Of a stretch of 64,000 bases of DNA, positions 20,901 through 32,900 are shown piece after piece. The notes under the pieces were generated by a model. The model did no database searches. It saw only the letters and a program-made list of their open reading frames with translations, and was not told the DNA's origin. A program made the translations under genes and the position numbers. The DNA comes from Diogma glabrata (lineage: Eukaryota > Arthropoda > Insecta > Diptera > Cylindrotomidae): assembly GCA_963693315.1 (NCBI GenBank), contig OY856188.1, positions 101,496,462 to 101,560,461 on the forward strand, in the 5' to 3' direction. Positions within the stretch are counted from its first letter, which is position 1. Every line of letters begins with the position of its first letter.

Positions 20901-23900
20901 CCAAAAGTTGGTATGCAGAAATATTTTAAACAGTAAGCCAGGATTAGAAGTTATTGAAGATTTAAACTAACAGGTGTTCGAGAGACCATTTGGTCCCCGC
21001 CATTTGGTCCAATTTTAAAATGAATCCAGATCTTCCATTTTCAAGTTAACCTGGATGATATACCAAAGTTTCATGAAAATCTAACCACCCACCCACAGAC
21101 ATACACATTTTTTAGCTTATTTACACCTTATGACACCTTAACTACGATCGAACCACCTAGAGACATAAGAAAGACAGCAAGATGCTTTCTGCAAGATGTC
21201 AGAGATAGCCAGGTTACTGGTAACATCGACAAATCTACATATAGAACTGGCTTAAAAGCATCCCACACCAAAACGGTTGAAAATGCAATATGGAACTATA
21301 TTCCAAATCGTGTTTTAAATAGAAAGCCACCAAAAGTCGCTGCCGAAGAGGTCCAACTACCCCGTAGCATCAGATCCATCCTAGCTCAACTAAGATCCGG
21401 TTGGTCATGCATTCTAAACAACTACATGAGCAAAGTTGAACCTGAAATTATTGACAAGTGTCCCGCATGTGAGGGCGCGCCACACGATGTAGACCACCTA
21501 TTTAACTGTCCTGTAAATATAACAAACTTGACGAAGGAAGATTTGTGGTACCGCCCAATAGCAGTAGCAGAGTTCCTGGACATGGAGCCGGATAATTAGC
21601 ACCCAACACGTCGCTACAACAACAACAACCTTTTTTTTTTTTTAGCTATTTCAATAGAGGATCGTCCAAAACAAAAGATAAAATAAAATTTGGGATATGT
21701 AAGGTTTTTTTTTTTGATAGATTGCATTACTTCACACAATTTTCAATTGGGGTGAAGTAAGAATTCTTGACTTGAGTTCATGGCATTGCATAACATGTGT
21801 AATGCTGTTTTCGGTTTGTAATTTGGATTAAATTTTCCATGAATCATTCATAATCTATATCTGCTTGCTGGTGGTATCAACCCCATCTATTGAATATGGA
21901 GATTTTTATTTTACTAGATTTGATAGCAATGGCTTTTGGTTTGGGTAGTAATGATAAGCAAGTTTAATTTCTAGACAGGTCATTATTCCTAATGGTTTTC
22001 GTGCTAGCAGGGTATTACTACAACTATTTTTACATGAAGGTAGGGTAGGAACATACAGATCCAGTTTTAAATGTCTAAATAATACTCAGCCAAGGTTGAT
22101 AGTTTTAAATTAATTTTTTTTTACTATCTCTTGTCGTACCAGAGGATCATACACCTTTCAGTATGATTGTTTGAGAGTTTCCACTTTATTGAGGCCTTAA
22201 ATTTAAGAAATTAAGTTTTTTTTCTTTAATTTCAATCCTTCTTCTCAACCAGGACCGGCCAAAACTAGGAAAAAGCGAAGGTGTAAAAAGTCAAGTAATA
22301 CAAGGAGTAAAAGTAAAAAAAAATAATAATAACAATATAAACAATAAAAATAATTCCCCGCAGGAGGGGTCGATTTTGATCGATTATGATCAATGTTGAT
22401 CTACGAGTCTGACTACCCCGCGTACTTCAGTCCCTGCCATTGACATATGAGTTAGCGTGAGATATCACATACCACTGGCAATGGCAGGAGATATCATTAA
22501 CCAAGATGATATCTTAGGGTGCTGGCGGACGAACTTTAATTAGTCAACGGCAGCACTCCCAGTCTTAGCTAGACAGCGTTCCGTAGTAGTACCGCTCATT
22601 AGCTCTTCCGAGGAATCAGACCAAAATGTAATTATATGTGTGCTTTGTGCCTCGATTGAGGTGATGAGCGGTGCGTCTGGGGTGCGCTGCATCAGCTGGA
22701 TTATTGGCAATTAGTTTTGTTTTTTCAGATTTCTCACAATTTGTTTTTCACTTATTATTTTGTTATTATTTCTTCATCTTATCATGATATATGGGCATAT
22801 GTCATATTTTATTGTATGATAAGATTTTTTGCTTAGTTATTCATTCTTTAATAAAACATAAAAAAAATAAACCTTTTGATACATATGGGAGTACAACAGA
22901 AAGGATTTAAGTCCGCAAGTGGTAATATGCAATCCACCCACCCATAAGCGACATGTCCACGGTATTTGCAGGGACAACATATATATGAATCAATCAAAAA
23001 TTTTAAAATACATGTTCAAAACATCTGCGGATTGAACGCTAACCATGACCACGTTCAACATGATCTTAAGCACTACAAACCGTACATTCTATTCCTTACA
23101 GAAACACAAGTTTCTGGAAAGTTTCTCTCTATGGACTCGCTTAATTCCAAATATAGGCTTGAATCAGCTTTCAAACTCCATCAGGGCGTATGCGCATTCA
23201 TTCATGAGAGTGTTGCGTATACACGCTTTCCAAATTTTGAACTACACGGTGATGGCTTCAATACAATGGTTTTAAAGATTTGTCTTCCAGAAATGACTTT
23301 TTTTTTACAATAGCTTTATACCGGTTCCCCAACAAACGTAACCCAAACTTTTTTAATTTACTGACAAAAATTGTGGACGAGATTAGAGGAACGTCCCCTA
23401 ATTGTGAGGTTATCGTTACCGGTGACTTCGACGTCCACAACAAATCATGGATGGAATTCTCCAAATCGACCGGCGATGTGGACAATAGTGGAAAAGGGGC
23501 AGAAATTTTTGCCGCGTCTCAGAGCCTGTCCCAAATTGTTAAAAACCCAACTTTCACTCCCCGTAATGGCGGTATAATAGTTTTCTTTTAGATCTCTATC
23601 TTACCACAATGCAAGATATTACGAGTGTCGATGTCGTGAAAGGTAGTATTGGAAATTCTGATCATTATTTAATTTTATCTGTTACCAAAACTGATTTACT
23701 TAAAACTACAGCTCCCAAACCCCGTAAAATATTTCACTACTCAAAAATGGATAAGAGTGGTCTTCAAAATTTTTTCTATGGTTTCCCTTTCGACCGTCGT
23801 TGTTTTTACACTGATAATGTAAATGTTTCTGCTCAAAACTTTACAGAAACCATCCAATTTGCTATCAATAAATTCGTCCTTTTCTCCAAAGTAAAACCCA

Positions 23901-26900
23901 AACAAAAATACTTGTATTCGAAAGCTGCCAAAGCGGCACTTAGAAACAAACGTAGATCATTTAATATATGGATTCATAACAAAACTCCCGTTAATCGATC
24001 GCAATATCTAAAGGCCAACAAAATATCTAACCAGATTATCTCAAACGAAAAGTCTGAAATTGACAGAGCGAAAGCTTCAAAACTTACGTCAATGTCTATT
24101 TCTGACAAGAGTTTCTACAGTGCCATTAATTCTTTAAATTCTGGCACAAAATCTTCTATTCTCCCTATTATTGATGGTGATTCAATCGTAATTAATCCCG
24201 CAAGAAAAGCTAACTTGTTCGCTGAACGCTTTGCTCTGAACTCCACTATTTTAGAAACTCCAAAAGAAATGCCCCAAATCCAATCTTCAGGAGTTAATAC
24301 GAATGAACTCCACTTCAAACCCAAAATAGTCGCTAATTTTTTAAAGGGGTTAAACATCAACAAAGCCTCAGGAATTTACAACATTCCACCCATTATTTTA
24401 AAAACCTTTTCTAAAGAACTTGCACCAACTTTGACTAAGATATTCTACCAATCCTACAAATCTGGTTTTCTCCCGTGCTGGAAATGGCAAATATCCAGCC
24501 CGTCCCCAAAAAGGGACCAAAATCCAATATCTCAAGTTATAGACTTATTACTATCGGTCCTATCCCAAGTCAACGAGCATTATATTAATACTCACATTTC
24601 AAAATTTCTGGAAGTAAATCATTAATAGCCGACAGCCAATACGGCTTCGTAACAAAAGATCAACTACCGATCTATTAAACTATGTAGCGCATTGTTAAAA
24701 AGCGCGTCAAGAAAACTCGGCCTCCTAAAAAGATGCAAAAAAATTTTCACTCCATACCAATTGCTCCATGTATATAAGTCCTATATTCGTCCCTGCATGG
24801 AGTACTGTTGTCAAGTTTGAAGTGCTGCTTCAGTTTTCATCTTGGCCCTCTTGGACTCTGTTCAAAAGCGGGCTATACGAATTGTGGGTGATCGAGATTT
24901 GACATCAAAACTTGATTCCCTCTAACATCGTCGCACTGTTGCTGACCTCGTTATTTTTTACAAATATCGTCTCAACAATGTATCAGCAGCATCATGCCTC
25001 AAACTTATTATTACCCCTGTTCCACTCGGCAATCGGCTAGCGCAAACGGTCGAGATCCCGCGCTGTCATACTGGTAGATCACTGAAAGACTTCTTTCCGA
25101 ACTGCATACAAATGGAATGGTTTGCCGGAATCCATAGTCTCAGGTGGTTTCAATCCGCAGATGTTTAAAACAAGCGTTCATCAATACCTTAAAGCGAAGT
25201 TGTTGTGGGACCTACGTCTTAAAAGGTACTTATATGTTATTGTGACACATATTGTAAACCCTATAACAAAACACTTTTTAGTTAAAAAAATGCTGGTTGA
25301 GAGTAGAAATTTCGAACAAAAATTATTTTTAATCATGTCAATTGCGGGGGTGTCATATGAAAGGTCATTTTTTTGTAGTTCAAACAATTTTGTTTGTTAT
25401 TTTCGAAAGCAGAGTTTTCGACTTATTTTCGAAAATGTGAATTTTTTTGGTCCCCTCCCTTATCTACGAACATTACAAAAGAAAAAAATTAAAATTCAGG
25501 TCGCAGGAATTTTGCATGAAAAAACTACATATTTTTTTGGTTGCTATAATTTAAATGTTGAGAGTAAAAATTTCGAAAAAAAATTATTTGTGATCATGTC
25601 AAGTGGGATGTCATATGAAAGGTGATTTTTTTAAGGGAGGGACAAAAAAATTCATATCTTCGAAAATAAGACGAAAACTGAGCTTTAGTAAATTACAAAA
25701 AAATTGTTTTGAAATACAAAGAAATAATCACCTTTCATGGGGTGTCAAATGAAAGGTGATTCTTTTTTTGTATTTCAAAACAAGGTCGTCAAACATCATG
25801 ATATTTATATAAATATCAAAATTTCTGATATATATCAGATATATATCCAGTTCTGATATTTATTTTTGAATAAGCCATATATTATACAATAGATGGCGCT
25901 TTCCACACTTGTATGCAGTGCAACGCATCACTCCCTCGTTTTTCACCTCTTTGCCTATAAACTAAATTCAAATATGGCAACTCCAATTTAATTTATAGGC
26001 AATTTATCAAGCCTATTCGTCTATATCTCCGATTACGCAAGTCCAAATGACGAATACGTTTGCTCGCTTTGTTTTGTTTATTTGCCCAAGTTGCATCATC
26101 AATACTCATACAAGGTTGTGCAACTGGTCCATTACTAATGTCCATACACATGGTTCATTTCTGGCAACCAGTAATGCAACAATGTTCGAGTACTGGCAAC
26201 CATAACTGAACCATAAACACAATATAACTGGATGATAACTTCGAACAATAAATGACTGCCATTCAAGGGCCAGAGAAAAAAGCCAGCAATGACCTATACA
26301 AAGTTATAAAACTAGTCCAGTAATGGTCAATTACTGGCAACCAGTAATTCAACAATATCAGGGTACTGCCAATTTTGACTCATAGTACTGGCAACTATGA
26401 CTCGGTCATTAACATAATTTTACTTAAAATTAGAAGTTAAAACTTCGGAAAATAAATAGCTGCCCAATAACAATAGTTGATTAATGTTAACCATTAACGT
26501 GCCATAGCTTACCCATTTTTAATAAACTTTACTGATTAATTTCTATAAACCGTACATTGGCCGGTTCATGGTTCCAGTAATGGCCCAATAACAATAGTCA
26601 AGTATTGTTTACAATTCATGAGCCAGTGCTTGGCCATTCAAAGATAACTTATAAATACTAGGTTTTTGTTAACCATATATCTGCCAATGAATGGTTCTAG
26701 TACTGGCCCAATAACAAAGTCAAGTACTGTTAACCATTAATGAACGAGTGCTTGACCGTATTTCAAATTCTGAAACCCTGCTGGGTAGTCATTCCATTCC
26801 ACCACACCATTGGTGGTGTATTTCTAAACTGAGACTGAAATACATATTTTGAAAATAGTGTAGATTCAGTTAAAAGCGCCATTACAAATTAAATGAAATC

Positions 26901-29900
26901 TGTAGCCCTATTCCGGTACATCGTGAAATAGGAATTGAGAAAGAAATTATAGCAATTTTTTCATAACTAGTATTCCATGCCGCGGGAAATAACAAATTCG
27001 TATTAGAAAATAGTTATTTGTTTAACTAGGCAGCAAAGTAGTAGATTGACTGCCGCGGCTGATAGTTCATAGCCGAGCGAGCGAGGCTAGGAATTCAGCC
27101 AAGGCAGTCAATCTACCTTGCTGCCGAGTTGAACATATAATTTTTTCTCCGATTAATTACAATGATATGTAATTTAATAATTATTACTTTAAAAATAAAG
27201 CAAAATTTTAAAAATGAAAAAAAAAATCGATTAAAAAAATTTTTTTTTTTAATCGCAATATCTGTTTATTTCTATGAAGTCTAATTATTTTGCTGCCAGC
27301 AAAGTACTTGCTTTGCTGCCTAGGCAGGAAAAGTGCCACTTTGCTGACTGAAATAAGTCTGCAAAATTTATATTTGCTGTCTATCAGAGAAAATATTTCT
27401 TTATTTCATTTATTGCACTTTTTTCTCAATTCCCAATTCCCAGGGAAATGCCGGAATAGACGTACTGAAATACTTATATTTAAATAACGAAGTAAATGCT
27501 TCTTCTCTTTGGTGGTTCTTCAAACGTTTACCTAAAAATCGATGGTCAAGCATAAATTAGTTAGGTGATGAGGTGCATTTAAAGCCACGTCTCTCCTTCG
27601 ATACAAAAGTTTCTTAACATCTAAAGGTTGCTCTAGTTTAAGAACGACTTCCAGTGTATGCCAAATTTCAACTACAACGGCAATAGTCGTTTTATCTCTT
27701 TGAGTTCTATCTAAAGCGGATGCTTTTGTCTTTAGATAACAAAGCATATATTTAAAGCATTCATTTCAATGTTTGCTTATGTCAGGATCTATATAAACTT
27801 TATGGTCTTGGCATAGCTGAATCAGGTTACCTCGATTTGGCATACGTTTTGTGGGCAGTGCTGCGTCTTTTAAGAGCTTTTCCAACTTTAAGGTAGAAAG
27901 CGTTAATTATTACTTTTTTTATAAATATCATGATATATATCAGTCAAATAAATATCGTGATATATATCAGATCTATATCATGCCAACCTTGTTTCAAAAC
28001 AATTTTTTTAAATTATAAACAACCCTAAAAAATTGTGTTTTTATATGCAAAATTCCTACAAACGTAAATTTTTTTTTCTATAATGTTCGTAGAATCAAAA
28101 AAAAATACAAAAAAAGTTTCACATTTCGAAAACAAGTCGAAAATGGTGCTTTCGAAAATTACAAAAAAATCACCAGATAATCATTACAAAAATCAATCAA
28201 TCAATTAAAAAAAATGTTGTCAAGTGTATCAAAAGAAAGATTTTTATTTACTTTACCCAATTTTTTGGAAAAAAATAAAATTAATAATTTGTATGACATG
28301 AATTTTTATTATTATTATAGAGAATTATGGCATTATAAGTTTGTCAAAAAAATAATGTCAAGTGTGTCAAAAATGATTTCATTTATTTTTTCAGCCAATT
28401 TTTTGAAAAAAAAATGTAGCTCAGCTGTTTTTATGGCGTAAATGTAAATGAAAAATGGACATGGAAATTTTTGAATTTGTTATAGTTTTTGAAATATTTT
28501 TGGAATTTTGAAAAAGTTTGTATTTTTGATTTAGTAATAATTTTTGCAATATTTTTAGAATTTTGGAAAATTTTAAATTTTTGATTTTATTATAATTTTT
28601 GAAATTGTGAAAAAAGTTTCAATTTTTGATTTTGTAAGATTTTTTGGAATATTTTTAGAATCTTGAAAAATTTTAAATTTTTGATTTTATTATAATTTTG
28701 GAATTTTGAAAAAAGTTTGAATTTTTGATTTTGTAATAATTTTTGCAATATTTTTAGAATTTTGGAAAAGTTTGAATTTTTAAGAGTTTTTGGAATATTA
28801 TTGGAATTTAGAAAAAGTTTAAATATTTGATTTTATTTTAATTTTTGGAATATTTTTATTTTGAAAAAAGTTTGATTTTATTTAATTTTTACAATATTTT
28901 TGGAATTTTGAAAGAAATATGAATTTGTGATTTTGTAATATTTTCTCGAAACGCTAAATGGAGAGGTTTTTGAGTAGTTTGCTGAGTGTATCATATTTTC
29001 ACTAAATTATGTTAATTTATGATCTGTTATAATTTTCCGGCAACGTATTGATGTTTCGTGTTAGTTTTGTAATAAATTTCTAAACAGAGATAAAAAATAC
29101 TTGTACTTTAACAAAGAGCTATGTTTGATATACATCGCTGCCCAAAACTAAACACCATGTCCTCATAAAAGTTTTTTGCCGTAAACTATATCAAAATCCT
29201 TAACCCAGACCGAAGTCTTGATATCTCAGAGCTGTGAGATTTCAGCCCCTTCACATTTTTGCATTAAAAAACAACATTTTTTTTTGGTTGTTATAATTTC
29301 AAATGTTCTGTGGAAAAAGAAATAGAATGTTGAGAGTGGAAATTTTGAAAAAAAAAAAAAATATTCCTGAGCTTGACAAGTGGTGTGTCATATGAAAGAT
29401 GATTTTTTTTAGTTCAAAACAATTTTTGTTATTATTTTCGAGAACACAGTTTTCGACTTATTTTCCAAAATGTGAAAATTTGAAATACTAAAATATGGAG
29501 GGGCTGAAATCTCACAGCTCTGAGATATCAAGACTTCGGTCTGAATTAAGCATTTTGATACAGTTTTCGGGAAAAAACTTTTACGAGGACATGGTTTTTA
29601 GTTTTGGGCAGCGATGTATATCAAACATAACTCTTTGTTAAAGTACATGTATTTTTTTTAATCTCTGTTTAGAAATTTATTACAAAACTAACACGAAACA
29701 TCAATACGATGCCAGAAATTATAACAGATCATAAATTAACATAATTTAGTGAAAAGATGATACACTCAGCAAACTACTCAAAAACCTCTCCATTTAGCGT
29801 TTCGAGAAAATAATACAAAATCACAAATTCATATTTCTTTCAAAGTTCCAAAAATATTGTAAAAATTAAATAAAATCAAACTTTTTTCAACATTCTAAAA

Positions 29901-32900
29901 ATATTCCAAAAATTATTACAAAATCAAAAATAAAAACTTTTTTCAAAATTCCAATGATATTCCAAAAATTCTTACAAAATCAAAAATTAAAACTTTTTCC
30001 AAAATTTTTAAAAATATTGCAAAAATTATTAAAAAAATCAAAAATTGAAATTTTATCAAAATTCCAAAAATATTTCAAAAACTATAACAAATTAAAAAAT
30101 TTCCATGTCCAATTTCATTTTCAATTACATTTACGTCATAAAAACAGCTACATTTTTTTTCCCAAAAAATGGGCTAAAAAAATAAATGAAATCATTTTTT
30201 GACAGCGTGTCAAATTTTTTTGACAAACTTATAATGCCATAATTCTCTATAATAATAAAATATTTTCATATCATACAAATTATTAATTTAATTTTTTTCC
30301 ACAAAATTGGGTAAAAAAATAAATAAAAATCTTTTTTTTGACACACTTGACAACATTTTTTTGACAACTTATATAGCGATAATCTAGATTTTGGTCTTAC
30401 ATACCAATCCCGACCATCAAGATTTCTCCAAATTCAATGTTCTTACTCGTAATCATATAAAATGAACGTTTTTTAAGCAAAAAATATGCAAATTTCCTTG
30501 TTTTGTTACACTTGACGATTTTTTTGATACACTTTCGGTACAGTTATCGAACACATCTTCCTTTCGGCTCTTCCTATTGAGTAAACCTATTTTTAGAAAA
30601 AAAATTTCAAATCCATCCAGCGATTTTCTAGATTTCGTCGGTTGTGACGGCCGGCCGGCAGACAGACAAACATTTTTTTTTTTGCTTTTTTAGAATCAGT
30701 AGGTCCTAAAACGTCGAGAAATGCCAAAAAAAGTGGGGGTAAGAATTTCACTTTGAGCTCATGAATGTAATACGTAGGTCTTTCAGACCGAAGTAATTAT
30801 TGAATTTTTCCTTGAGTCGTGTTTTAATATTAAATCAAAAAAGAAAACAAGGAAAAATATGGAGGGGCTGAAATCTCACAGCTCTGAGATATCGAGACTT
30901 CGGTCTGGGTTAAGGATTTTGATATAGTTTTCGGCAAAAAACTTTTATAAGGACATGGTTTTTAGTTTTGGGCAGCGATGTATATCAAACATAACTCTTT
31001 GTTAAAGTACAAGTATTTTTTATCTCTGTTTAAAAATTTATTACAAAACTAACACGAAACATCAATACGTTGCCCGAAAATTATAATCAAAATTCCAAAA
31101 ATATTGTAAAAATTAAATAAAATCAAACTTTTTCAAAATTCCAAAAATATTCCAAAAATTAGAACAAAATCAAATATTTAAATTTTTTCTAAATTCCAAT
31201 AATATTTCAAAAATTCTTAAAAATTCAAACTTTTTCCAAAACTCTAAAAATATTGCAAAAATTATTACAAAATCAAAAATACAAACTTTTTCAAAATTCC
31301 AAAAATATTTCAAAAACTATAACAAATTCAAAAATTTCCATGTCCAATTCCATTTTAAATTACATTTACGTCATAAAAACAGCTACATTTTTTTTTTTCA
31401 AAAAAATTGGCTGAAAATAAATGAAATCATTTTTTGACACACTTGACATTATTTTTTGACAAACTTATAAAGCCATAATTCTCTATAATAATAATAAAAC
31501 TTCATTTCAAACAAACAATAAATTATATTTTTTTTTTTTCAAAAAATTAGGTAAAAAACTAAATAAAAATCTTTCTTTTGACACACTTGACAACATTTTT
31601 TTGACAAATTTATAATGCCATAATTCTCAATAATAATAATAAAACTTCATTTCAAACAAACAATTGATTTTATTTTTTTTCCAAAAAATTGTGTAAAAAA
31701 TAAATAAAAATCTTTCTTTTGACACACTTGACAACATTTTTTTGACAAACTTATAATGCAATAATCTAGATTTTGGTCTCACATACCAATCCCGACCATC
31801 GAAATTTCTCCAAATTCAATGTTCCTACTCGTAATCACTTAAAATGAACGTTTTTTAAGCAAAAAATATGCAAATTTCCTTGTTTTGACACACTTGACGA
31901 TTTTTTTGACACACTTCCGGTACAGTTATCGAACACATCGTCCTTTCGGCTCTGCCCATTGAGTAAACCTATTTTTAGAAAAAAAAATTTTTGAAATCCG
32001 TCCAGCGGTTTTCTAGATTTCGTCGGTTGTGACGGACGGCCGGCAGACAGACACACATTTTTTTTTTTGCTTTTTTAGAATCAGTAGGTCCTAAAACGTC
32101 GAGAAATGCCAAAAAAAGTGAGGGTAAGAATTTCACTTTGAGCTCATAAATGTAATACTTAGGTCTTTCAGACCGAAGTAATTGTATTAGGCACTTAGCT
32201 TTTCGAAGATGGAAGACTCTCAAAACTAATGATAGTATATTAACTTATACGGAAAAAAGAAATAAGGCAAATGCTCAAATCAAACTAAATAAACAAAAAC
32301 ATATTCATGTTCGCTTGAACAAAGAACTATCACAAAAATAATTTTGGAGTACTGTGAAAAATATCGGTCTAGGGCCTAGGCAATCAGAAAAATGAATTAA
32401 ACAATATCCAATTCTCACCAGAAAAACTGTCTGCGCAATTTTCTAGTTTAAGCTCAGGTTCTTGTGACAAAATAAAAATACCTCTTGGATGATGATTCTC
32501 ACGCTGGTAATTTGTCTTTTAGAAATATCGATTTGAATGAGATTAGCCATGTTCTGAATGAAATCAAGTCGAATGCTGTAGGTCTTGACCAAATATTAAA
32601 ATTTATCAAAATATTATACCCCTTGGTTGGTAAATATCTGTTATACATATTTAATAACATTTTAACAAAATCTGTCTTTCCTGGTTTATAAAAAAGCAAA
32701 AATTATTCCGATCCCAATCTCTGTGACTGAGTATCATCCGATCAGTATCCTACCAGCATTGTCTAAAGTATTTGAGCGTTTGCTGAAAGAACAAATTTCA
32801 AAGTTTTTGGATGAGAAAAATTTACTTGATCCTCGCTCGCAATCTGCATATCGACCAAATCATGGGACTGATACAATTCTTAAAATTGTTGACGATATTC

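Noticed and set aside
25122..25625. 167-codon plus-strand ORF
   Set aside because: Begins in the decayed LINE tail and runs into non-coding repeat; composition is not protein-like.
26060..26770. CRISPR array
   Set aside because: Repeats are unequal, spacing is irregular, and the host is an animal.
31835..32223. Minus-strand ORFs as host genes
   Set aside because: They occur in the repeated copies B and C of the intronic repeat and cross poly(A/T) runs; treated only as a possible decayed repeat frame.
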